A DNA stretch of 20,849 nucleotides from Alphaproteobacteria bacterium (GTDB taxonomy: Bacteria; Pseudomonadota; Alphaproteobacteria; Sphingomonadales; Sphingomonadaceae): assembly GCA_020249025.1 (NCBI GenBank), contig JADCGM010000321.1:1-20849 (forward strand). Reading direction: 5' to 3'. Of this stretch, positions 14,042 through 20,849 are shown one piece after another (positions within the stretch are counted from its first letter, which is position 1; each line of letters begins with the position of its first letter). The position numbers and the translations under genes were made by a program. The notes under the pieces are model-generated. The model did not search any database. It was given only the letters and a program-made list of their open reading frames with translations, and was not told the origin of the DNA.

Positions 14042-15394
14042 ATGGGCGATTCGCCGGATGCTGCCGCGGTCTGGGAGGCGATTCGCACGCACCTGAAGGG
14101 CGAGTTTGGTCAGCGCACCTTCGATTCGTGGCTGCGCCCGGTCGAGCTGGTCGCGATGGACGGCCCCGAGGTGACGCTGTCGCTGCCGACGCACTTCATG
14201 GCCGACTGGGTCCGCAACCATTTCCTCGACCGGCTGCGCGCGCTGTGGACCGCGCATGCGCCGCAGGTGCAGACGGTGCGGCTGACGGTCGTTCCGCAGC
14301 GCGGCGGCGAATCGGTCGCGGTGCCGGCGCTGCAGACCGCGCCCGCCCTGCCCGAGACCGCCAACGACATCGGGGTCGCGCTCGAGGAGCGCTACACCTT
14401 CGAGTCGTTCGTGATCGGCAAGTCCAACGAGCTCGCCTACAACGCCGCGCGCACGGTCGCCGAAGGCGGGCCGATCAGCTTCAATCCGCTGTTCCTCCAT
14501 GGCACCACCGGGCTCGGCAAGACCCACCTGATGCATGCCATCGGCTGGGAGCTGAAGAGCCGCAAGCCTGACGCCAAGGTCGCCTATCTGTCGGCCGAGA
14601 AGTTCATGGTCGAATTCCTCGCAGCGCTCCGCGCCAAGGACACGATCAGCTTCAAGCAGCGGCTGCGCTCGGTCGACCTGCTGATGATCGACGACGTCCA
14701 GTTCATCGCGGGCAAGGATTCGACGCAGGAAGAGTTCTTCCACACGATGAACGAGATCATCAGCGCCGGGAAGCGGCTGGTGATCACCGCAGACCGCAGC
14801 CCGCAGAGCCTCGAGGGCATTCAGGACCGCATCCTGTCGCGCCTCGCCTGGGGGCTCGTCGCCGACATCAACCCGGCCGATTATGAGCTGCGGCTCAACA
14901 TCCTGCATTCCAAGCTCGCCCGCATGGGCGCGGCGCAGGTCGGTGCCGACGTCATCGACTTTCTCGCCCGCCGCATCACCTCGAACGTTCGCGAGCTCGA
15001 AGGCGCGCTCAACCGGGTCGTCGCCTATGCGACGCTGGTCGGCAAGCCGATCGATCTCGACTTCACCCGGCAGGTGCTCGCCGACGTGCTCCGCGCGCAC
15101 GAAAAGAAGATCACCATCGACGAAATCCAGCGGAAGGTCGCCGACTATTATTCGGTGAAGCTGTCCGACATGATGTCGGCGCGCCGCGCCCGCGAGGTCG
15201 CCCGTCCGCGTCAGGTCGCGATGTATCTGGCGAAGAAGCTCACCCCGCGCTCGCTGCCCGAGATCGGCCGCCGCTTCGGCGGACGCGATCACACCACGGT
15301 CATGCATGCGGTGAAGCGCATCGACGAGTTGCGTGCCGCCGACCGGGAGCTCGAAAGCGACATCGGCACGCTGTCGCGGATGCTCGACGGCTAA
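14042..15394 (+). CDS. dnaA: Chromosomal replication initiator protein DnaA
   Basis: DnaA binds oriC and melts it to start chromosome replication. With the start at 14042 the product is 450 residues. Domain I (about 1-85) has VWEAIRTHLKGEFGQRTFDSWLRPVEL, then a short linker. The AAA+ domain (115-335) has Walker A GTTGLGKTH (154-162) and Walker B LLMIDDVQF (213-221). The C-terminal DNA-binding domain has the DnaA signature FGGRDHTTVMHAV (412-424). In-frame starts at 13994 (ATG) and 13964 (GTG) are possible. 14042 is chosen because it places domain I as in relatives; no candidate has a good Shine-Dalgarno. The long upstream region suggests cell-cycle control. Confidence 0.97.
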   Translation: MGDSPDAAAVWEAIRTHLKGEFGQRTFDSWLRPVELVAMDGPEVTLSLPTHFMADWVRNHFLDRLRALWTAHAPQVQTVRLTVVPQRGGESVAVPALQTAPALPETANDIGVALEERYTFESFVIGKSNELAYNAARTVAEGGPISFNPLFLHGTTGLGKTHLMHAIGWELKSRKPDAKVAYLSAEKFMVEFLAALRAKDTISFKQRLRSVDLLMIDDVQFIAGKDSTQEEFFHTMNEIISAGKRLVITADRSPQSLEGIQDRILSRLAWGLVADINPADYELRLNILHSKLARMGAAQVGADVIDFLARRITSNVRELEGALNRVVAYATLVGKPIDLDFTRQVLADVLRAHEKKITIDEIQRKVADYYSVKLSDMMSARRAREVARPRQVAMYLAKKLTPRSLPEIGRRFGGRDHTTVMHAVKRIDELRAADRELESDIGTLSRMLDG

Positions 15395-15459
15395 GCCGAC
15401 GACGCGCGGGCGGCCCGGTGCGGGTTGCGACGGCGCGCGCCCCCGCCTAAGCCCGGTTC

Positions 15460-16377
15460 ATGGGCTTTCTGACGCGTCTCATCGGCCGCCTGCCGCTCGC
15501 CGTGCAGGGGCCGCTGTGGATGACCCTCGCCGGCTGCGCCTTCGCCGGTGTCTGGGCGATGATCCGCGGCGCCTCGGTCGAGATCCATCCCTTCGCGACC
15601 GTGTTCTGGCGCAACCTGATGGGGACGCTCGTCTTCCTGCCGTTCGTGCTGCGACACCGGCAGCTGTTTGCGGAGACGACCCGCCTCGGCGTCCATCTGC
15701 GCCGGGCGACCTCCGGACTGATCGCCACCTATGCGACCTTCTATGCGGTGGCGCATGCGCCGCTCGCGACCGTGCAGGCGATCAACTTCGCCGCGCCGCT
15801 GTTCACGACGGTGGCGGCCGTCCTCTTCCTCAAGGAGCGTATCCGCGCCCGGCGGGTCGCGGCGCTCGCGGCCGGCTTCGCGGGCGTCCTCTATGTGCTC
15901 CAGCCGGGCGCGGCGCCGATCACGCCGGGGATTCTCGCGGCCGTCCTCGCGGCCGTGTCGACCGCCTTTTCCTTCATCGCAATCAAGCAGCTTGTCGGCA
16001 CCGACGATCCGCGCGTCGTCTCGGCCTACACCTTCCTCCTGATGCTGCCGATCTCGGCGATCGTCGTGCCCTTCTTCTGGACGACGCCGAGCCTGCCGAC
16101 GCTCGCGATGCTCGTCGGCGTCGGCGTGTTCGCCTCCTTCGGGCAGGTGGCGACGAGCCGCGCCTTCGCGGTCGCCGACGCCACCGCGGTTCTGCCCTAT
16201 GACTTCCTCCGCTTCGGCGTCGTTATCGCCATCGGCTGGTTCGCCTTCGGCGAGCGGGTGACGGCGGAAACGCTCGTCGGCGGCGCGGTCATCATCGGCT
16301 CGTCGATCTATCTCGCCTACCGGGAGGCCGTGGCGGCGCGGGCGGTGAAGCCCGCCAGCCAGCCGCCGCTCACCTGA
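15460..16377 (+). CDS. EamA/DMT-superfamily inner-membrane transporter
   Basis: A 305-residue protein with about ten hydrophobic helices arranged as two EamA repeats (roughly residues 20-145 and 155-290), as in drug/metabolite exporters. Typical pieces are VFWRNLMGTLVFLPFVL, YATFYAVAHAPLATVQAINFAAPLFTTVAAVLFLKE (end of repeat one) and the matching end of repeat two with GERVTAETLVGGAVIIG. It starts at ATG 15460, 65 bases after dnaA. Substrate unknown; related proteins export amino acids, purines or other metabolites. Confidence 0.9.
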   Translation: MGFLTRLIGRLPLAVQGPLWMTLAGCAFAGVWAMIRGASVEIHPFATVFWRNLMGTLVFLPFVLRHRQLFAETTRLGVHLRRATSGLIATYATFYAVAHAPLATVQAINFAAPLFTTVAAVLFLKERIRARRVAALAAGFAGVLYVLQPGAAPITPGILAAVLAAVSTAFSFIAIKQLVGTDDPRVVSAYTFLLMLPISAIVVPFFWTTPSLPTLAMLVGVGVFASFGQVATSRAFAVADATAVLPYDFLRFGVVIAIGWFAFGERVTAETLVGGAVIIGSSIYLAYREAVAARAVKPASQPPLT

Positions 16378-16454
16378 CCAATTCGCGAAGTGTCGCGGGC
16401 GCGGCGCTGCCGCATAGCCACCGGCGACGATCATCCAGTCTGGAGGGACGGAAC

Positions 16455-17234
16455 ATGAAGCTCGAAGGGTTGTCGGCGGTGGTGACGGGCGGGGCCTCGG
16501 GCCTCGGGGCGGCGACGGCGCGGCTGCTGGCCGCGAACGGCGTCAAGGTCGCGATCTTCGACATGAACGCTGAGAAGGGCGAAGCGGTCGCGGCCGAGAT
16601 CGGCGGCGTGTTCTGCAACGTCAACGTGACGTCGGACGAGTCGGTCGACGCCGGCTTCGCCAAGGCGCGCGCCGCGATCGGGCAGGAGCGCATCCTCATC
16701 AACTGCGCCGGCACCGGCAATGCCGCGAAGACCGCCAGCCGCTCGAAGGAGGACGGGTCGATCAAGCACTTTCCGCTCGATGCCTTCGACCGCATCATCC
16801 AGATCAACCTCGTCGGCACCTTCCGCTGCATCGCCAAGTCGGCGGCGGGCATGCTGACGCTCGACCCGATGGAGGGCGGCGAGCGCGGCGCGATCGTCAA
16901 CACCGCCTCGGTCGCGGCCGAAGACGGCCAGATGGGCCAGGCCGCCTATTCGGCGTCGAAGGGCGGCGTTGTCGGCATGACGCTCCCTATCGCGCGCGAC
17001 CTCTCGTCGGAGGGCATCCGCGTCAACACGATCCTGCCGGGCATCTTCAACACGCCGCTGCTCCAGGGTGCGCCGCAGAACGTCAAGGATGCGCTGGGCG
17101 CCAGCGTGCCCTTCCCCAAGCGCCTCGGCGATCCGAACGAGTACGCCAGCCTGGCGGTCGAGATGTGCCGCAACAGCTACTTCAACGGCGAGGACGTGCG
17201 CCTCGACGGCGCGATCCGCATGGCGCCGCGCTGA
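16455..17234 (+). CDS. Short-chain dehydrogenase/reductase (3-hydroxyacyl-CoA dehydrogenase type 2-like)
   Basis: A 259-residue classical SDR. The cofactor motif is TGGASGLG (11-18), with Asp36 in IFDMN favouring NAD(H). The catalytic tetrad is Asn118, Ser152 (VNTASVAA), Tyr165 and Lys169 (YSASK). The overall pattern, including VTGGASGLGAAT, GQAAYSASKGGVVGMTLP and PGIFNTPL, resembles HSD17B10-type 3-hydroxyacyl-CoA dehydrogenases of fatty-acid or branched amino-acid breakdown. GGAGGG lies six bases before the ATG. It stands alone, so the substrate is an inference. Confidence 0.92.
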   Translation: MKLEGLSAVVTGGASGLGAATARLLAANGVKVAIFDMNAEKGEAVAAEIGGVFCNVNVTSDESVDAGFAKARAAIGQERILINCAGTGNAAKTASRSKEDGSIKHFPLDAFDRIIQINLVGTFRCIAKSAAGMLTLDPMEGGERGAIVNTASVAAEDGQMGQAAYSASKGGVVGMTLPIARDLSSEGIRVNTILPGIFNTPLLQGAPQNVKDALGASVPFPKRLGDPNEYASLAVEMCRNSYFNGEDVRLDGAIRMAPR

Positions 17235-17295
17235 GCGCCAGCCACAGGTTCGTCACGCGACGGGCGGCGGGGTGACCCGCCGCCCGTTTGCGCAT

Positions 17296-17856
17296 CTACC
17301 AGAAGCGCACGCGGCCGGTGTCCATGTGGACGAACTGCGGCTCCGGATAATAGCCGACGCCGCCGCCCTTCAGCGCCAGCGCCGCCTTGCGAAGGTGGCC
17401 GAGATCGACGCCGGGCAGGCGCACGTCGATCGCCTTGCCCTGCTGGTGCAGGCTCTTTTTTGCGACGCCCGTCGATGCGCCGCGCAGCATCTCGTTGGTC
17501 TTGTGGCTGCGGAAGCCCGAGATGATCTCGAAGCGCTTGCCCGCGCCGCCGGTGAGCGTCTGGGCGCGGTGGAGCAGGTTGAACAGCTCCGGATCGATCG
17601 CATGGACGTCGCCGGTGCGGAAATCGCGCAGCAGGCGGTCGAGGTCGCGCAGGCCCTCGGCGACGAACCCGCCGTCGGCCCAGAACACGGTGCGCAGCGT
17701 TTCGCCGGTGTGGGTATGGTGAAAGGCGAGCGCGCGCTCGCCGGAGCCCGTCTTGAGCGCCGCCATCGCCGGGCCGGGCGCAAGCGCCGCCGCAGTCAGC
17801 CCGAGCCCGCCGGTCAGCAGGCCCCGCCGGCCCAGACTTCCACCCAATGCCGCCAT
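17296..17856 (-). CDS. DUF882/M15-family murein peptidase (MepK/YcbK-like), Tat-exported
   Basis: A 186-residue exported protein with a twin-arginine signal (GRRGLLTGGLGLTAAALA, residues 9-26, ending AMA). The DUF882 peptidase domain has the zinc ligands His137 and Asp144 (SLHQQGKAID) and His177 (FVHMDTGRVRFW), with ISGFRSHKTNEML before them. E. coli MepK (YcbK) of this family cleaves 3-3 crosslinks made by L,D-transpeptidases. The start is ATG 17856, with AAAGG seven bases upstream; ATG 17889 and a longer open frame to 18291 are unlikely. It is divergent from an L,D-transpeptidase gene, 91 bases away. Confidence 0.9.
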   Translation of the reverse strand: MAALGGSLGRRGLLTGGLGLTAAALAPGPAMAALKTGSGERALAFHHTHTGETLRTVFWADGGFVAEGLRDLDRLLRDFRTGDVHAIDPELFNLLHRAQTLTGGAGKRFEIISGFRSHKTNEMLRGASTGVAKKSLHQQGKAIDVRLPGVDLGHLRKAALALKGGGVGYYPEPQFVHMDTGRVRFW

Positions 17857-17947
17857 CGCCACGCCTTTACGCAACTGCGCGCCAGACATTAGCGGAGACT
17901 TTTCCGCGTGCCGGCGTTCCCACTGCCGACAATATCGGGAGATCGGG

Positions 17948-18982
17948 ATGCGCATTCCACATGTCGTTGCAACCATTGGCCTTGTCGCCGCCACGGCCGG
18001 GCCGGTTCTGGCGCAGGCGAGGCCACAGGTTCCCGACACGGCCGTAATGGAGGCGCAGGTGTTGCTCGACCGTGCGGGCTTCTCGCCGGGCGTCATCGAT
18101 GGGCGCGCGGGTTCGCTGATGACGAAGGCGGTCGCGGGGTACCAGGCGGCGCGGGGGCTGTCCGAGACAGGCACGCTCGACGCGGCGACGCGGGCGGCGC
18201 TCGCCAGCGGCGACCAGAAGCCGGCGCTCGTCCGGCTGGCGGTATCCGCCGAGGATGCCGCCGGCCCCTTCGCCCGCATCCCCGATGACATGATGGCGAA
18301 GGCGAAGCTGCCGGCGCTCTACTATTCCTCGCTCGTCGAGGCGCTGGCCGAGAAGTTTCACACCACCCCGGCGACGCTGGCCGCGCTCAACCCGGGGGTC
18401 GGTACGATCCGCCCCGGCACGGTGCTGCGCGTGCCCAATGTCCGCAACGTCGATGGACTCGCGGCGGGGGAGCCCGCACCGGCGGCCGCGGTCGCGCCCG
18501 CCCGTCCGACGCCGCTGCGCGACTGGGCGGAAACGCTCAACGAGCTGTCGGTGGCGGCCCAGCAGCCGCGCGCGGCGAAGGTCGTCGTCGACAAGTCGGA
18601 CAAGCTGGTCCGCGCGTTCGCCGCCGACGGCAAGCTCCTCGCGCAGTTCCCGGCGACGATCGGTTCGACCCATGATCCGCTGCCGATCGGCGACTGGATG
18701 ATCCGCGGCGTCGCCAAGATGCCGACGTACCAGTACAATCCCGACCTGTTCTGGGACGCCGAGCCCGGCCATTCCAAGGCGGCGCTGAAGTCCGGGCCGA
18801 ACAGCCCGGTGGGCGTCGTCTGGATCGATCTCTCCAAGGAGCATTATGGCATCCACGGCACGCCGGAGCCGGCGGTGATCAGCCGGACCGCGAGCCACGG
18901 CTGCGTGCGCCTGACCAACTGGGATGCGGCGCGGCTGGCCCAGATGGTCGCGCCCGACACCCCGGCGATCTTCCAGGAGTAG
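17948..18982 (+). CDS. L,D-transpeptidase with peptidoglycan-binding and LysM-like domains
   Basis: A 344-residue periplasmic enzyme that makes 3-3 peptidoglycan crosslinks or attaches proteins to the wall. The signal peptide is at 1-22 (VLAQA). A PG_binding_1 repeat (30-85) contains VLLDRAGFSPGVIDGRAGS. A LysM-like stretch (about 125-163) has LAEKFHTTPATLAALNPG. The YkuD catalytic domain (about 210-343) has the active-site pattern HGTPEPAVISRTASHGCVRL, with His303, Cys319 and Arg321. ATG 17948 is preceded by GGGAG. It is the first gene of an operon with the M23 peptidase (6-base gap). Confidence 0.94.
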   Translation: MRIPHVVATIGLVAATAGPVLAQARPQVPDTAVMEAQVLLDRAGFSPGVIDGRAGSLMTKAVAGYQAARGLSETGTLDAATRAALASGDQKPALVRLAVSAEDAAGPFARIPDDMMAKAKLPALYYSSLVEALAEKFHTTPATLAALNPGVGTIRPGTVLRVPNVRNVDGLAAGEPAPAAAVAPARPTPLRDWAETLNELSVAAQQPRAAKVVVDKSDKLVRAFAADGKLLAQFPATIGSTHDPLPIGDWMIRGVAKMPTYQYNPDLFWDAEPGHSKAALKSGPNSPVGVVWIDLSKEHYGIHGTPEPAVISRTASHGCVRLTNWDAARLAQMVAPDTPAIFQE

Positions 18983-18988
18983 CCGCGC

Positions 18989-19648
18989 GTGGCGGGACGG
19001 CTGGGGCGCGGTCTGCTGGTGCTGGCGACTGCGGTGATCACTGCGGCGGCGACCAGCGCCGTGTGGCTCGTCATCTTCAATCTGCGGGAACCGGCAGGGA
19101 CGGAGGAGCGCACGATCGTGGCGCCGCCGCCGGCTCCCGCCCCTGCGCCGCCGCCCGCTGACGAGTCTGGCGACGATCTGGCAAGCAAGCGCCTGACGCT
19201 GCCCGTGCAGGGCATCGGGGCTGCCGATCTCGTCGACACCTTCGCCCAAGCGCGCGACGGGGGCGCGCGCCTGCATGACGCCATCGATATCCTCGCGCCG
19301 CGCGGAACGCCGGTGGTGGCCGTCGAGGACGGGCGCATCCTCAAGCTGTTCGAGAGCCAGGCCGGCGGCACGACGATTTACCAGGCCGATCCCACCGGGC
19401 GCCTCCACTACTACTACGCCCATCTCGACGCCTACGCGCCGGGGCTCGCTGAGGGGCAGGCGGTGCGCCGGGGCGATCTGCTCGGGACGGTCGGCAGCAG
19501 CGGCAATGCTGATCCGGCGGCCCCGCACCTGCACTTTGCGATCTTTCGAGTCGAACCGGGTCAGAAATGGTATGAGGGCCGGGCCATCAATCCGTTCGGG
19601 CCGCTCGGAGGACGCGCGCGCCCGGACGCAGCCCGGAGACCGAGATGA
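18989..19648 (+). CDS. Membrane-anchored M23-family murein endopeptidase
   Basis: A 219-residue protein with an N-terminal transmembrane anchor (residues 8-30), a Pro/Ala linker (45-57) and a LytM/M23 peptidase domain. The zinc motif is complete: His96-x3-Asp100 (LHDAIDI) and His180-x-His182 (APHLHFAIF), with His145 in YYYAHLD. These enzymes cleave peptide crosslinks in peptidoglycan. The start is GTG 18989, six bases after the L,D-transpeptidase stop, with AGGAG at 18974-18978. The 3' end overlaps the next gene by ATGA. Confidence 0.93.
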   Translation: MAGRLGRGLLVLATAVITAAATSAVWLVIFNLREPAGTEERTIVAPPPAPAPAPPPADESGDDLASKRLTLPVQGIGAADLVDTFAQARDGGARLHDAIDILAPRGTPVVAVEDGRILKLFESQAGGTTIYQADPTGRLHYYYAHLDAYAPGLAEGQAVRRGDLLGTVGSSGNADPAAPHLHFAIFRVEPGQKWYEGRAINPFGPLGGRARPDAARRPR

Positions 19649-20127
19649 CCGAACCCAGCCGCAAGTTCCGCCTGAAGATCAGCGCCCGCATGCTCGCCGT
19701 CGCCGCCCCGCTCGTCGGGATCGGCGCGGCGCTGCTGTCGAAGCGCGTGCGCACCGCCGCCAAGTCGAAGCTCGACGATGCCGCCGAGGCGGCGAAGACG
19801 AAGTTCGACGACGCGGCCGAGGCGGCGAAGGCCAAGTTCGAAGATGCGGCCGAAACCGCCAAGACGAAGTTCGAGGACGCTGCCGCCGCGGTGCGCGCGC
19901 GCACCGCCCCGGCGGCGAAGCCGAAGGCGGCCGCCAAGCCCAAGGCCGCGGCCAAGCCCAAGGCGGCGCCGAAGGCCAAGACCGCTGCGAAGCCGAAGGC
20001 GGCCGCCAAGCCTGCCGCCAAGGCCGCCCCGGTCGCCAAGCCGGCGGCAAAGGCAACCGCCAAGGCCCCCGCCAAGCCGCGCGCCACGAAGCCGAAGGCC
20101 ACGCCGGCCGCCGATCCGAAGAACTGA
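19645..20127 (+). CDS. Membrane-anchored protein with 11-residue repeats and Lys/Ala/Pro tail
   Basis: A 160-residue protein of unusual composition. A short basic start leads to one hydrophobic segment (16-31, MLAVAAPLVGIGAALL). Then come four consecutive 11-residue units at 41-84 (consensus .KFDDAAEAAKT), which give an amphipathic helix like those of LEA-type or apolipoprotein-type repeats. The rest (88-158) is a basic low-complexity tail of AKPKA repeats like that of histone H1 or AlgP. The ATG overlaps the M23 peptidase stop (ATGA), so it is made with the cell-wall enzymes. It may bind membrane, wall polymer or DNA; none is shown. Long open frames on the other strand here are composition artefacts. 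Confidence 0.8.
   Translation: MTEPSRKFRLKISARMLAVAAPLVGIGAALLSKRVRTAAKSKLDDAAEAAKTKFDDAAEAAKAKFEDAAETAKTKFEDAAAAVRARTAPAAKPKAAAKPKAAAKPKAAPKAKTAAKPKAAAKPAAKAAPVAKPAAKATAKAPAKPRATKPKATPAADPKN
19765..19896 (+). repeat. Four 33-base tandem coding repeats
   Basis: Four in-frame units of 33 bases (11 codons) encode SKLDDAAEAAK, TKFDDAAEAAK, AKFEDAAETAK and TKFEDAAAAVR. The DNA copies are similar but not identical, so the repeat is old or under protein-level selection. Confidence 0.8.
19906..20109 (+). repeat. Low-complexity AKPKA-coding repeat
   Basis: Irregular short repeats (gccaagcccaaggc-like) encode the Lys/Ala/Pro tail. Length variation between strains by slippage or recombination is expected for such DNA. 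Confidence 0.75.
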
Positions 20128-20167
20128 CGCGCCGCAGACGCGTCCAGCAACCGAGCCGCTATGACAA

Positions 20168-20200
20168 GAAGGACTCGTCGCCTCCAGCGATGAGTCCTTC
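20168..20200 (+). terminator. Hairpin after the cell-wall operon
   Basis: A 14-bp stem (20168-20181 with 20187-20200, one G-T pair, 5-base loop CTCCA) begins GAAGGACTC and ends GAGTCCTTC. No T-run follows, so it is a terminator-like or mRNA 3'-end stabilising structure rather than a textbook terminator. Confidence 0.5.
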
Positions 20201-20317
20201 GCGCATCGATCATAGCGTGATCGCATCGCCCGATGACTGTCAGTTAAGATTTCTTATTTACGGGAATCCCGGATTCAGGCATTTTCCCTGGCGTAACAGT
20301 TGCAGGGGGTGCTGCCC

Positions 20318-20791
20318 GTGGCGTCTGCTATTGATCTTGGAATGCCCGATGCCGAGCGCCGGGCCATTGCGGAAGGGCTGTCGCGCCTCCTCGCCGACAC
20401 CTACACGCTCTACCTCAAGACCCACAATTTCCACTGGAATGTCACGGGTCCGCAGTTCAACACGCTGCATCAGATGTTCGAGCTTCAGTATACGGAGCTC
20501 GCGCTCGCTGTGGATATCATAGCAGAGCGGATCCGGGCGCTGGGCGAGTTTGCGCCGGGCAGCTACGGCGCCTACGCCAAGCTCTCGTCGATCAAGGAGG
20601 CCGAGGGCGTTCCCGATGCGACGGAGATGATCCGCCAGCTGGCCGACGACCAGGCCGCCGTGGTGCGGACCGCGCGCAGCCTGTTCCCGCTCGCCGACGC
20701 CGCGCACGACGAGCCGACGGCCGATCTGCTGACCCAGCGCATGCAGATCCACGAGAAGACGGCGTGGATGCTCCGCGCCATGCTCGGCTGA
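20318..20791 (+). CDS. dps: Dps-family ferritin-like DNA-protection/iron-storage protein
   Basis: A 157-residue Dps subunit. Dps forms 12-mers that oxidise Fe(II) with H2O2, store iron and protect DNA. The pattern THNFHWNVTGPQFNTLHQMF (35-54) carries the inter-subunit ferroxidase ligands His39 and His51; Asp66 and Glu70 (AVDIIAERIRALG) complete the site with spacing identical to E. coli His51/His63/Asp78/Glu82. GTG 20318 is chosen because AGGGGG lies eight bases upstream; TTG 20300 is less likely. The N terminus lacks a Lys-rich tail, so DNA binding is uncertain. The upstream 117 bases are relatively AT-rich and carry an inverted repeat CGGGA-A-TCCCG (20261-20271). Confidence 0.94.
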   Translation: MASAIDLGMPDAERRAIAEGLSRLLADTYTLYLKTHNFHWNVTGPQFNTLHQMFELQYTELALAVDIIAERIRALGEFAPGSYGAYAKLSSIKEAEGVPDATEMIRQLADDQAAVVRTARSLFPLADAAHDEPTADLLTQRMQIHEKTAWMLRAMLG

Positions 20792-20849
20792 GGACATCGC
20801 CGCGTCGGCGCACCGACAGTTCGGATCAACCTGGGGTGGTGTCACCGCC

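Noticed and set aside
13847..15307. 486-codon open frame antisense to dnaA
   Set aside because: It is the shadow of dnaA; the sense strand has all DnaA motifs.
17867..19534. 555-codon open frame antisense to the L,D-transpeptidase and M23 genes
   Set aside because: Same reason: composition artefact opposite two motif-complete genes.
19765..20109. CRISPR or satellite array
   Set aside because: The repeats are in frame, encode a regular protein pattern and have no spacers.
20263..20294. EcfG-type general stress promoter (GGAAC-N16/17-CGTT) upstream of dps
   Set aside because: GGAAT and CGTA occur, but about 24 bases apart and each with a mismatch.
20798..20810. Terminator after dps
   Set aside because: Only a 5-bp GC hairpin with no T-run; too weak to call.

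Overview
The window is about 20.8 kb of GC-rich DNA (estimated near 70% G+C by eye) with dense, often overlapping genes. It looks like an alphaproteobacterial chromosome, most likely Sphingomonadales. The reasons are a large TonB-dependent receptor with cysteine-paired loops, the rpsT-dnaA neighbourhood, a cluster of GANTC (CcrM-type) sites before dnaA, and the general gene content. The genus is an inference. I see no phage, transposon or CRISPR array.

Layout. 1-2262: 3' part of a TonB-dependent outer-membrane receptor that enters from outside the window and is frameshifted near 900-911, followed by a strong terminator. 2348-2698 (-): small Ala-rich lipoprotein. 2874-5405: tightly overlapping molybdate uptake operon, modA - secreted SUOX-fold-like protein - modB - modC; ModC lacks its usual C-terminal domain. 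Its 3' end overlaps, antisense, an NsrR-like Rrf2 regulator (5316-5786, -). A near-perfect FNR/Anr box lies between that regulator and a Nudix hydrolase (5889-6539). 6544-9438 (-): a three-gene type III polyketide synthase operon (PKS, SAM methyltransferase, FAD oxidoreductase), the best candidate for an uncharacterised pathway. 9532-10074 (-): lipoprotein with a predicted helical body. 10193-10269: tRNA-Arg(ACG).

10391-11979: copper-delivery cassette (DUF2946-like protein, PCuAC chaperone, SCO1), presumably serving cytochrome oxidase CuA assembly. 12054-12995: 2-oxoglutarate/Fe(II) oxygenase of the isopenicillin N synthase type. 13044-13477: rpsT with a clear sigma-70 promoter and terminator. 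A long non-coding stretch (13478 to about 14041) with clustered GANTC sites and an inverted repeat precedes dnaA. 15460-17234: EamA-type transporter and a short-chain dehydrogenase.

17296-20127: cell-wall locus. A Tat-exported DUF882/M15 peptidase is divergent from an operon of L,D-transpeptidase, M23 peptidase and an unusual membrane-anchored protein with four 11-residue repeats and a Lys/Ala/Pro tail. 20318-20791: Dps-type ferritin. The last 58 bases show no gene.

Start codons were chosen from ribosome-binding sites, overlaps and family length. No database search was possible, so family assignments rest on recognised motifs.
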